Of a DNA stretch of 13,378 nucleotides, positions 5,649-13,378 are shown one piece after another. The stretch comes from CAVPRW01 sp046727435 [NCBI: bacterium] (GTDB lineage Bacteria; Tectomicrobia; Entotheonellia; J063): NCBI GenBank assembly GCA_046727435.1, contig JBKPCR010000250.1, positions 1 through 13,378 of the forward strand, given 5' to 3'. Made by a program: the position numbers and the translations under genes. Position 1 is the first letter of the stretch. Every line of letters starts with the position of its first letter. The notes below the pieces were generated by a model, which saw nothing but the letters and a program-made list of their open reading frames with translations, did no database searches and was not told the origin of the DNA.

Positions 5649-8600
5649 ATGAGTCAGACACCTCAACACCATGAAGCACCTGAGCCGCCAGCCATGGGCG
5701 AGCGACGGGCTCGTTGGGGTTACGGTTATCAAGATAAAGTCGCTACCGACCGAATCCTGCGCATTCTTAAGGATGATCTTCGGGGCGGATCCGCTGTTTT
5801 CGAAGGTGTCCGTCTCGCAGATCTACGGGCCGGTCGTGTCGATGACTTCGTTCTGGTATGGAACAAGCGGGTTGAAGGCAATTCAATTAAGTGGAGTGGC
5901 GATGCCTCGCCAATGAACTGGGGCGACCTCATTGGTGCAAAGGGTCTCGTCAAAGAACTCGCCGAAGGGTTTTTGGAGCTCCGCCAACGATGGCCGGACC
6001 GCACTGTCACCGTGCGTCTTCAAACTAATCGTCCACCGTCATGGGAGACGCATGCCAACCAGCTTATCTCAGCCTTCAGTGTGGCCGAATTCCTCCGGGA
6101 GCACTGGGAGAAGGGACCGACCGCTCAGGATGCCGAAGCCTTAAAGGAGGCCTGGGGCAAGATTGAAAAGCACACAGGTCTATTCGTAGCGGAATACGGA
6201 GAATTCATTAAGGGATGCATATTCTCGCTTGGATGTGCCGAACCACCCGGAAGCGGTCCAGATACTCGGGACTGGCGGCATTACAAGAAGCAGTTTGATG
6301 AACTGCATAAAGCCATTGCCACTTGGCTTACCAATAACCCTGACTTGGAATTCATAGATCGAGAGTTCCTCTTCTCAGCCATTGGGTTTCGTAGATTTCG
6401 CTCAGGGCTGATCCAAAGATTTCCACCACCTCAGATACCTTACGAGCAGAACTCGAACGCAGCCGATCGACTGAAGCAACGGATCGAGGCCGTGCCCGGA
6501 GGTTACATTGCGGTGACAGGTTGCGCCGGCGTCGGCAAATCTACGCTCGTGCAGGATGTGCTCAGTCACGCGGATTATCCGTTTTTCATCCCGTACTATG
6601 CATTTCTGCCGGACGGCGAGGGCAATCCGAGAGATAGGGGTGAGGCGCTGACCTTCTTTCAGGATGTGATTGGGAGACTTGATAAATTCTTCCCCGACAC
6701 GTACAGCTTAGGGATTACGGATGTCGCTCAGGGTCGCGAGGGTATTCGCCAGCACATGGCGAAGGCACATGCACACTATGTGATCCAGGGCCGAAAGACC
6801 ATTCTGTTAGTGGACGGCCTGGACCACGTCTCTCGGGAGGTGGGGCTGCAGAGTTCCATTCTCCATGAGCTTCCAAGACCCGATGAAGTCCCAGAGGGTT
6901 TTCTAATCATCTTGAGCTCTCAACCGCAGGCGCTTGAGCCTGGCACGATTCGAGCTGACGTTGGAATCGCCATCAGTGTGGAATCAGGTCGACGTGTCGA
7001 GGTTACAGGTCTTAGCCGCGCTGAAGTGCATGCGATCATCGCCAAAGTGGCCAAGCCAACATCGGCTGATGATCGGGATCGGCTCAATGAGGATTGTCAA
7101 GGCAATCCGCTGATCCTCACGTATTTACTGAACATCTTTCAGCGATCTCCCGAAACCAGCGTGAATGATGCCATTGCAGAAGTTGGAAGCTACGACGGTG
7201 ACATTGATAAATATTATGCGACGGTTCTCTCCGTTCCCCTGCGGGTCTTCCAGACCAAGAAACTCTTGGCATTACTCTGTCGAGCAGCCCCGACGATCCC
7301 AATGAACTGGCTCCGGTCGTGGCCAGAGTACGGCCCTTTCGAAGACTTATATTGGCACACCTTAGCACCATTCGTACGCGAGGAGGATGGAAACCTTCAC
7401 TTTATTCATAACAGCCTCATCGCGTTCCTGAAGACCGAGACCCGTTCAAAGCTACGAGGGGTAGATCACACTGTAGATGAGCATGAGTACCACTCGATGT
7501 TAGCGGACCGTTCGAGCGGTTTACCGTGTGCGAATCCGCTTGGGCGAGCCCACGTTCTCCACCTGCTTTGTGCAGGACGCAAGCGTGAGCTGCTGACTGT
7601 TTTGGCATCGTCGTGGCTTCGAGAAGCACTGGGTGCCTTTCTGCCGTATGCGCTCGTGCGGCCTCTTCTGCTCGCGGGCTTAGAGGCCGCCTGGACGCTA
7701 GGAGAGTACGGGCATGTAGTGCGATTCATGCTCTTAGGCTACGAACTCGGTCAAAGAACAGCCCGCATGGAAGCCGGCAAGCTGGCAGATCGCATACTGC
7801 GTCTCGACCTGCCAGACATAGCTTTATCCCAGGTGCGTAGTGGCGGCAGGCTCCTTGTAGACGATAAGGTCGCGTTAGGTTTTGCTCAGAGCCTGTGGTA
7901 TTACGCCGACTACAGAGATTCTCAAACCTTCAAAACTGCAGCACGAACCCTCTACATACAGGCGAAACCGATTGCCTTTGTTTACCATGGGGAACCTATT
8001 GATACCAGTCGGCATCACGACTATTACTCAGTGCTCCGTGCGTGGAGCGAGGTCGCGCCATTCTTTGAAGCAATTCAAGATATTGTCAAACAAGTGCGTG
8101 CGCTTCAGTTGACAATCGAGGAGCACGGAGAAGAGGTTAGTCAAGCATCCGTAAAGTGTGGACTCCTTTACGGGGCATTGCTGACGGTGCTTAAGGCAGG
8201 CATAGGGCTGGAGGCGCGTGACGCTCTGCTGCAAGCGCTGAAAGCAATGGAGCGGCCTGACTGGTACTTCGCCGCGCTTCTCGCGATTGCCAGGCGCGAT
8301 CCCAAAGCTGTCTCCACGACCGACCTGAAAGTGGCATATGCGCATTGCGCTACGGACGACGATTTTAGTCTTGCTTTGGCAAAGCACCTGTACAGAGCAG
8401 GCGATCATGATAGTTCAAGGGCCATGCTCTCTGGGCTGGCTCATATTAGGTTTGACGCGCTGCAAAAGGGTCATGCCTTTGGCTATAGCGACACGACATT
8501 CACGGTTGACTTCAGATGCCTGCAGGAACTACTGGCCTTGCCGGAAGGACCGGTCCCTGGCGTAAAGGATGATCGCGAGGAGGCGCTGGCACGGATTGAA

Positions 8601-11600
8601 TTGGCAGCGCGTCAGCTTGGGATCCTGCTCGCAGCTGCAATAACTGGGAAGGCTATCCCTGATCTACGAGGTGCCTTCCGCTCCATTCTGCTATTTCATA
8701 ACCGGCCCGTCAGTCTTCCCACGTACGACTGGCGAAACAACTACATGGTCGGCCAATCGAAGCAAGGTGTCTACAGGCAGCTCCCAAGAGTTGCGAGTGC
8801 GTTCGGCACAAAAGGCGTGGAGGCGCTCCGGGATAGTGTACTGGAGATAACCGCCGGACCAGCAGCGTCCCAGCTAACCGCCGATCACCGACGTTACTTT
8901 GCCGGAGAACTGTTCCGTGAAGGTGTGCTTCACAGAGAAGAGGCGGTGACGCTTGGGCTGTCATCGACGTTGGACGCCCAAGACGACGACCCGATGCAGA
9001 GGCAGGAAGCCTGCTTGGATATCGCAGCTTTTCTGCATGCCGTCGGCGAAGAGGATCGTTATCGGGAGTGGGTCAGTCGGGCTAGCGAGGTTTCGGCTGG
9101 GGCGGGAAGTCGCAAGGACTATCATATGGCGCATCTGGCGGAATGGCTCGATCGCGCGGTTGAGTCCGGCCTCACGACAGAGAAGTTGGAGGTTTTTGAG
9201 AAGTTTGCCAGAGCGGTGGAGGTCGCAGGGGGCGACGGTCAATCTTCGGCGGCTGCACAAATGTTTCATACCGTCATCCAACGTGATTCGTCGAGGGCCT
9301 CTGCTCTGGCGATCGAGTTGATTGACCGGGGTGTCATTAACTTATCCACGACCATCGAAGCATTGGTGATCGGTGGGGCACAAGCTGGTGCCTCCTACCC
9401 ACTGCTGTCTGCCATTTACGGTGAACTGCTTTCGCTTGTTGATCCTGGCGCAACGGGAAACGCTGCGGTTGCCACCCTGAATACGGCTCCCTTGGATCAG
9501 AGAATCAGTGCGGCTCAAGGGCTCATGTCTCGTGTTCGAACCAACTCGCTGCCATCACATCGCATCGAAGTGGCGAGGGATCTTCAGGGTGCGCTCTGGG
9601 AGGCTCACGTTGGCGAGGTCAATTTATTAGAAGGGTTGCAAATGGACCGCTATGAATCATCCCTCAAGAACACGCTTTATCGACTCACCACCGGTGAGAC
9701 CCTCACAACTGATCAGGTTGCTGCTCGATTGAGTAGGGCCGATAGCCCCAGCGACTGGAATCCAAATCCAGAAGAGAATGGTGACTTCGACTGGTGGTCT
9801 GCTGTGAAGAAAGTGACCATTCAGAGTTCTGATCATCTCAATGCCCTGATCGCAACTTTCCCCCCTCCAGAGTATCGAATGGCGGAATTTCTTGCCTGGC
9901 GATCTGAATGGATGCTGGCAAATGGGGACCATCATGCCGCTAGACAGCTTGCAGAACAGGCTATTGAGGCTGCTAAGGATGGGTCCTGGTTCCGCTGGTG
10001 GGATGGCGCTCAGAAGAAAGTAGCGTATAGGGCATTAGAGAGAGTGGCTCCGCAAGAAGCACTCGCGAGAGCACGGGAGCCGTTCGGGAGAGACCTCTTT
10101 GCTGGCAGGTTGAGCAACTACTACCTTACGGACGACATAACGAACGACATAGTAGAGCTGTTCCAATTCCTTGAGCTAGGATGGCCGGCGGACAGTGTCT
10201 TTGAGGCGGTTGGAGTCTATCTCGATGAAGTGCTGGCAGCCAACCAGAAGGTCGAACCATACAGCTCCCTGAGCGCTCCAAAAGGCCCAGCTTCCGTCGA
10301 CGAGGCGCTTTGTCGGTTTCTGGTTCACCTATTAGGCTTTCCTGTGGTTGATATTGGAACTGCAGCACGCCGCTGCCTCGCCAAGTACGTTGAGCAGGAC
10401 GGCCGCGCATTGGCACGCGTTCTCTTGGCAGAACCGTGTGGGGATGCCGTGCAGCTCGAACATATTCTGGTGGCTCTGCATGTTGGATCGCTCCAGAACC
10501 CTCGATCTCTTGACCCTCTGCGGGGGTTCATCGTCGGGCTCAATCGGCACGAATCGATCGCGATTCGTGGCATCGCGAGAAGAATATGCCAGGAGCAGGG
10601 TTGGACATGGACGGAGATCCATGACATGCCGCCGCCAAAACTACTCCTCATCCCGACCCCCATCACAGCACAAGCCACTTACAATGAGTCTCGCATGCTC
10701 GTCGGAGGTGACGTGGCGGTTACTGCTGAACTGTATCGTGCGATCTTCCGTATCCTACGAGGGTGCGGTAATAATCCCGATGAACTCGCGAGCGAATTCA
10801 CCAGGCTCTACTCGGAGATCGAGCAGACCTATCCTTGGAATGACGACTTGCGGCTCAAGCAGTGGATGCGAATGGCTTTAGCTAGCTCCTGGCTATGCCC
10901 AAGGGTTATTGTAGGTAGAGAGGCCGCCATGAGGCTGCTTGGACGTCGTGCATTATCGGGGCAGGCTCCCCGTTGGGCGGAACAGGCTTACGATGTTCTC
11001 TACCCGCTTTATGATCCGGCTCTTGAGCTGATCGAGCCGAGAGAGCGGCCATCCGAGATGCTCGCGATGAATTGGGATCTCTGGAGCGAACGTGGGAAGG
11101 ACTGGCTGCAGGGTAAAGATGCCACCGCTTGGGATCACTATCCATCATCTGTCGGCGGACTTCACCTGATTGCTGAACGATCGTGGTTTATTCGGCCAGA
11201 TTGGGAGAGGCCTCGTGAGGAACGGTATCGAGGCGTGCTGATCGATTCAGCAGATGATGAGCCTGACCGAGAATCATTGGCATCGGGGCACGAATTGACG
11301 TACCAAGGCTACCTCCGAGGGGATGCCCAGGAAGAGAATCAGCTCATTGTATGGAACAGCGAGCGCCAGCTTGTCGGGCCGCAATATCGCTGGGTCGCGA
11401 TGAACAGCAACGTCGCGCGAGAGCTGGGGTGGACGTTAAGCCCCACAAACCCCTTCGAATGGCTAGACAGCACGGGGCTCTCGATGGCCAAGAGCGTGTA
11501 TTGGAAGGACGGCTGGATATGGTTGGAGCCACCGAGATTTGAGGCATTGGGCGAGGGATGGTATGTCTTAGCGAGTGATCTCGCTGTCGAAGCAATCCGG

Positions 11601-11699
11601 AGGGCATTCCCGGATGCACAGACTCACCTTTGGGTTGAACGACATTCTCACGGCGAGAAACCATACAAGGGTTCCTGGCACTTGAGACAGCCGTTTTGA
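5649..11699 (+). CDS. Giant STAND/NACHT NTPase with N-terminal nuclease-like domain, candidate anti-phage protein
   Basis: A 2016-residue protein. N-terminal part (about 15-230): GYGYQD at 24-29, then a PD-(D/E)XK-like set E52, D65-D66 and S-I-K81, a pattern like Cap4/DUF4297-type DNA nucleases, where the last motif is more often Q-x-K. Next comes a P-loop NTPase of the STAND/NACHT type: Walker A GCAGVGKST at 291-299 and Walker B ILLVDGLDHV at 385-394 with the DGLD form typical of NACHT. A sensor-like LIILSSQPQ and a GNPLILTYLL segment (the GxP motif) follow. The remaining roughly 1500 residues are rich in helices and could be TPR- or ARM-like repeats, ending in a more beta-rich, tryptophan-rich region (about 1890-2016). 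I recognise no named domain there. Architecture (nuclease, STAND, long sensor) matches AVAST-type anti-phage sensors, in which the C-terminal part binds a phage protein and triggers the nuclease. The gene is monocistronic, its codon third positions look less GC-rich than in the metabolic genes, and it follows a toxin-antitoxin pair and an integrase remnant; all suggest transfer. Defence role is inference; the NTPase call is firm. Confidence 0.85.
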   Translation: MSQTPQHHEAPEPPAMGERRARWGYGYQDKVATDRILRILKDDLRGGSAVFEGVRLADLRAGRVDDFVLVWNKRVEGNSIKWSGDASPMNWGDLIGAKGLVKELAEGFLELRQRWPDRTVTVRLQTNRPPSWETHANQLISAFSVAEFLREHWEKGPTAQDAEALKEAWGKIEKHTGLFVAEYGEFIKGCIFSLGCAEPPGSGPDTRDWRHYKKQFDELHKAIATWLTNNPDLEFIDREFLFSAIGFRRFRSGLIQRFPPPQIPYEQNSNAADRLKQRIEAVPGGYIAVTGCAGVGKSTLVQDVLSHADYPFFIPYYAFLPDGEGNPRDRGEALTFFQDVIGRLDKFFPDTYSLGITDVAQGREGIRQHMAKAHAHYVIQGRKTILLVDGLDHVSREVGLQSSILHELPRPDEVPEGFLIILSSQPQALEPGTIRADVGIAISVESGRRVEVTGLSRAEVHAIIAKVAKPTSADDRDRLNEDCQGNPLILTYLLNIFQRSPETSVNDAIAEVGSYDGDIDKYYATVLSVPLRVFQTKKLLALLCRAAPTIPMNWLRSWPEYGPFEDLYWHTLAPFVREEDGNLHFIHNSLIAFLKTETRSKLRGVDHTVDEHEYHSMLADRSSGLPCANPLGRAHVLHLLCAGRKRELLTVLASSWLREALGAFLPYALVRPLLLAGLEAAWTLGEYGHVVRFMLLGYELGQRTARMEAGKLADRILRLDLPDIALSQVRSGGRLLVDDKVALGFAQSLWYYADYRDSQTFKTAARTLYIQAKPIAFVYHGEPIDTSRHHDYYSVLRAWSEVAPFFEAIQDIVKQVRALQLTIEEHGEEVSQASVKCGLLYGALLTVLKAGIGLEARDALLQALKAMERPDWYFAALLAIARRDPKAVSTTDLKVAYAHCATDDDFSLALAKHLYRAGDHDSSRAMLSGLAHIRFDALQKGHAFGYSDTTFTVDFRCLQELLALPEGPVPGVKDDREEALARIELAARQLGILLAAAITGKAIPDLRGAFRSILLFHNRPVSLPTYDWRNNYMVGQSKQGVYRQLPRVASAFGTKGVEALRDSVLEITAGPAASQLTADHRRYFAGELFREGVLHREEAVTLGLSSTLDAQDDDPMQRQEACLDIAAFLHAVGEEDRYREWVSRASEVSAGAGSRKDYHMAHLAEWLDRAVESGLTTEKLEVFEKFARAVEVAGGDGQSSAAAQMFHTVIQRDSSRASALAIELIDRGVINLSTTIEALVIGGAQAGASYPLLSAIYGELLSLVDPGATGNAAVATLNTAPLDQRISAAQGLMSRVRTNSLPSHRIEVARDLQGALWEAHVGEVNLLEGLQMDRYESSLKNTLYRLTTGETLTTDQVAARLSRADSPSDWNPNPEENGDFDWWSAVKKVTIQSSDHLNALIATFPPPEYRMAEFLAWRSEWMLANGDHHAARQLAEQAIEAAKDGSWFRWWDGAQKKVAYRALERVAPQEALARAREPFGRDLFAGRLSNYYLTDDITNDIVELFQFLELGWPADSVFEAVGVYLDEVLAANQKVEPYSSLSAPKGPASVDEALCRFLVHLLGFPVVDIGTAARRCLAKYVEQDGRALARVLLAEPCGDAVQLEHILVALHVGSLQNPRSLDPLRGFIVGLNRHESIAIRGIARRICQEQGWTWTEIHDMPPPKLLLIPTPITAQATYNESRMLVGGDVAVTAELYRAIFRILRGCGNNPDELASEFTRLYSEIEQTYPWNDDLRLKQWMRMALASSWLCPRVIVGREAAMRLLGRRALSGQAPRWAEQAYDVLYPLYDPALELIEPRERPSEMLAMNWDLWSERGKDWLQGKDATAWDHYPSSVGGLHLIAERSWFIRPDWERPREERYRGVLIDSADDEPDRESLASGHELTYQGYLRGDAQEENQLIVWNSERQLVGPQYRWVAMNSNVARELGWTLSPTNPFEWLDSTGLSMAKSVYWKDGWIWLEPPRFEALGEGWYVLASDLAVEAIRRAFPDAQTHLWVERHSHGEKPYKGSWHLRQPF

Positions 11700-11790
11700 G
11701 TTCAGACAAGATTCTTTAGTGTGCGCAGGTGGGTCAAGGCGTGTCAGTAGTTAGCCTAACCTGGTTTTCTGTTCTTATAGAATTATCTAG

Positions 11791-11856
11791 TTATGCAAAG
11801 CACATCGTGATCGGAGCCGGTGCCATCGAGTTTTTGACCCCGATCGCTTTGCATAA
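11791..11856. repeat. Long interrupted inverted repeat between convergent genes
   Basis: TTATGCAAAGC (11791-11801) and GCTTTGCATAA (11846-11856) are perfect 11-base complements. Inside, GATCGG (11809-11814) pairs with CCGATC (11840-11845), so the outer and inner stems stack on the right arm, with a seven-base bulge on the left and a 25-base loop. It lies in the 282-base gap between the STAND gene and the convergent LLM oxidoreductase gene. No T-run follows on either strand, so a classical bidirectional terminator is not supported. It could be a structured RNA 3' end, a factor-assisted terminator, a protein-binding palindrome, or the footprint of a small mobile element. Otherwise I see nothing in this gap apart from a weak GGGGAGG/CCTCCCC pair (11889-11946). 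Confidence 0.6.
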
Positions 11857-11981
11857 TTATTGGCTTCCCGGTAGCAATGGAACAGTTAGGGGAGGCCTTC
11901 TCAGGGGAGAAAGCTGGATGGGTTGCATCTGGTCTAGCTCCTCCCCCGATTATACATCCAAAACTATTTATCTGTTTGTAG

Positions 11982-12914
11982 TTAGGAAACCTGCGGGATG
12001 ACCTGTTCGCCGATGATCTGGATGGCGCGCAGGATGTGCTCTTGAGTGGGCACGATGAAGCGCAATAGCACATGCGAGGTCCCTAGCGCCCGCAGTTGCT
12101 CGATCTTTTCGACGAATTCCTGCGGCCCTCCGACGATCAGGACATCCAGTGGATTGCCTCGGACCCCGCGGTAGCCCGACTTGAACACCGGTTCGACAAT
12201 GCTCATCGCGGTCTCTCGATCCTCCGCGATGAACACATCCCGTCGCATCGGAAACTCGTCGACGATTGCTTCTCTGCCATATTCCCGCAAGGCAGCTTTA
12301 TAGATGCCTATCTGCGCCTTGACCGTCTCCAGTGGGGTCAGGGGTCCGATGATCCATGCATCGCCGAGTCGCGCCGCCCGGCGGATAGCCGGTTCGGCGC
12401 TTGCACCAATCCACAGCGGAATGCGCCCCTGCACAGGCTTGGGTTGAAAGGACACGCCCTCAAACCGATGGAAGCGGCCGAGATAGGCGGCGGCATCTTT
12501 ATCGAAGAGCAACCGCAAGATCGCAATGCCCTCTTCGAAGCGGGCGACACGTTCTTTCCAGGGAATGCCAAAGGCGGCATAAGCTTCCGGCTGCCAGCCG
12601 AGCGCGATCATCAGGGTAAGGCGCCCCTCGGCGATGACGTCCAGGGTGGCCATCTGCTCTGCCAAGAGGACGGGAGGGTACAGGGGAAGCAGCAGGAATG
12701 GACCGATTTGCATGGTCCCGGCATGCGCCGTCAGTCGGGCGATGGTGGGAACGCTCTGGTAGTACAGATGCGGGGTGACGTGGTGATCGCCCACCCACAC
12801 GGAGTGAAACCCATGATCTCGCGCTGCTTCCACTTGCTGCACGAGTTGCTGGAAACGGACGACCGCGGGTTCTTCACGGGGATATGCGGTCGTCAGCGAC
12901 AGGCCTATTTTCAT
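11982..12914 (-). CDS. LLM-class flavin/F420-dependent oxidoreductase
   Basis: A 310-residue protein of the luciferase-like monooxygenase superfamily with a TIM-barrel fold. The start is ATG at 12914-12912, six bases after GGAGGA; the open frame continues upstream to 13007 but that extension has no similarity to the family. Family signs: MKIGLSLTT at the N-terminus, GFHSVWVGDHH at about 35-45 (D43, H44, H45), EGRLTLMIALGWQPEAY near residues 100-115, the segment KERVARFEEGIAILR, and PLWIGASAEPAIRRAARLGDAW. Members use FMN or F420 to oxidise or reduce varied substrates; the cofactor cannot be told with certainty here, and the single-domain form annotated as F420-dependent is common. It sits 126 bases downstream of the UGSC selenoprotein gene on the same strand, so the two may be co-transcribed. 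The substrate is unknown. Confidence 0.9.
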   Translation of the reverse strand: MKIGLSLTTAYPREEPAVVRFQQLVQQVEAARDHGFHSVWVGDHHVTPHLYYQSVPTIARLTAHAGTMQIGPFLLLPLYPPVLLAEQMATLDVIAEGRLTLMIALGWQPEAYAAFGIPWKERVARFEEGIAILRLLFDKDAAAYLGRFHRFEGVSFQPKPVQGRIPLWIGASAEPAIRRAARLGDAWIIGPLTPLETVKAQIGIYKAALREYGREAIVDEFPMRRDVFIAEDRETAMSIVEPVFKSGYRGVRGNPLDVLIVGGPQEFVEKIEQLRALGTSHVLLRFIVPTQEHILRAIQIIGEQVIPQVS

Positions 12915-12920
12915 GTCGCT

Positions 12921-12926
12921 TCCTCC
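12921..12926 (-). promoter_or_regulatory. Shine-Dalgarno site that decides the LLM gene start
   Basis: On the minus strand GGAGGA precedes ATG 12914 by six bases. It supports the 310-residue form over the longer open frame whose extra N-terminus is unlike the family. Confidence 0.75.
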
Positions 12927-13040
12927 CATTGGCAGAGATACCGATGCGGCGATGGAAATATGCCGTTGGGCCGGGTACCAATGATCCCCTGTGTGCACAG
13001 CCTGCACATGCGTATCGTCACTATGAGAAGCACTACGTGG

Positions 13041-13378
13041 CTAATGCGGTTCCTGTCCCAGCATCAGCGCACGCCCGGCCTGTCCGGTGAGGATGGCAAT
13101 CACGCCTCCGAGGGCCTCATCAGCGCGGGCCCGCACTTGCTCAGGCGTCAACGAGGCGAGCGGATGTCTGACCTGCACAGCGTGGTAATCAGGATTGCCA
13201 AACGCTACGGCATGGTCACAGGCGGAATTCATGAAGGGCTCAGTGCACAGGAGAACTGTTGGGATGCCACGATCTTCCAAGGCCAAGACGTCGTGCATAC
13301 TGCACGACACACACGAGCCTCAATCTCCGATCGCAGCGACAACGAAGTGGCACCGTTCGGCCAGTTTGTCGATGATGG
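13041..13378 (-). CDS. UGSC-family selenoprotein, 5' end outside the window
   Basis: The last 111 residues of a UGSC-family (seleno)protein; its start lies beyond the window edge. Read through an in-frame TGA at 13322-13320 the translation is continuous and family-like on both sides: DKLAERCHFVVAAIGD, then U, then GSCVSCSMHDVLALEDRGIP. The TGA falls exactly at the U of the UGSC motif that names the family, so it almost surely encodes selenocysteine (residue 19 of the fragment). U19 and C22 form a UxxC pair, with C25 a few residues on, a redox-like arrangement. The C-terminal part contains TEPFMNSA and NPDYHAVQVRHPLASLTPEQVRARADEA, and the stop is TAG at 13043-13041. A gene caller that treats TGA as a stop would begin at GTG 13310 and report only an 89-residue fragment. 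The biochemical function of the family is unknown. It precedes an LLM oxidoreductase gene, hinting at a redox partnership. Confidence 0.88.
13290..13308 (-). promoter_or_regulatory. Bacterial SECIS-like hairpin after the selenocysteine TGA
   Basis: In the mRNA, GUCGUGC (13308-13302) pairs perfectly with GCACGAC (13296-13290) around the five-base loop AGUAU (13301-13297). Two G-U pairs can lengthen the stem at its base. The loop G is its second base and lies 19 nucleotides after the UGA. This fits the published bacterial SECIS rules as I recall them: a G among the first two loop bases, 16-37 nucleotides from the UGA, and an upper stem of 4-16 pairs. It would recruit SelB with Sec-tRNA to decode the TGA. 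Confidence 0.8.

Noticed and set aside
11889-11946. GGGGAGG/CCTCCCC pair as a terminator
   Set aside because: Seven bases with a loop of over 40 bases and no T-run; too weak.
12915-13007. N-terminal extension of the LLM oxidoreductase
   Set aside because: The added residues do not resemble the family and a good ribosome site lies directly before ATG 12914.
13041-13310. An 89-residue gene starting at GTG 13310
   Set aside because: Family-like sequence continues upstream through the TGA at 13322-13320, so this is the downstream part of a selenoprotein, not a separate gene or a pseudogene.
1-13378. CRISPR array, tRNA or rRNA genes
   Set aside because: No regularly spaced repeats, cloverleaf-like stretches or rRNA signatures were found on either strand by eye.

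Overview
The window looks like a chromosomal segment from a moderately GC-rich bacterium with strong Shine-Dalgarno sites (AGGAGG-type) and, by inference, a working selenocysteine system. I cannot fix the taxon. The mix of ThuA, SMP-30, PhnD-like, MetE-II-like, LLM-oxidoreductase and UGSC genes is one I associate with metabolically versatile uncultured soil or marine lineages (Tectomicrobia/Entotheonella, Rokubacteria and similar), but this is a weak inference.

Layout. (1) 35-3894, + strand: four genes in series, each with its own strong ribosome binding site. They encode a ThuA-domain protein, an SMP-30/gluconolactonase-like lactonase, a PhnD-type substrate-binding protein without a signal peptide, and a MetE-II (zinc methyltransferase-like) protein. 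They look like an uncharacterised catabolic or uptake cluster. (2) 3895-4650: no intact gene. It holds the wreck of an integrase/transposase gene (4157-4587) with three TAG stops, two frameshifts and loss of its whole catalytic core. (3) 4692-5430: an overlapping toxin-antitoxin pair, a UPF0175-type antitoxin and a DUF3368 PIN-like toxin. (4) 5649-11699: one 2016-residue gene, a STAND/NACHT NTPase with an N-terminal nuclease-like domain (PD-(D/E)XK style, Cap4/DUF4297-like in pattern) and about 1500 residues of unrecognised sensor-like sequence. It resembles anti-phage AVAST-type proteins in architecture. (5) 11700-11981: a convergent intergenic gap with a long interrupted inverted repeat. (6) 13378-11982, - strand: a UGSC-family selenoprotein, partial at the window edge, with an in-frame TGA and a SECIS-like hairpin just after it, then an LLM-class flavin/F420-dependent oxidoreductase.

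Reading as a whole: a defence/mobile block (about 4.1-11.9 kb: integrase remnant, toxin-antitoxin pair, giant STAND protein) sits between two stretches of small-molecule metabolism genes. The two most notable items are the giant STAND protein, a candidate anti-phage system, and the selenoprotein, whose TGA would cause a standard gene caller to truncate or miss it.
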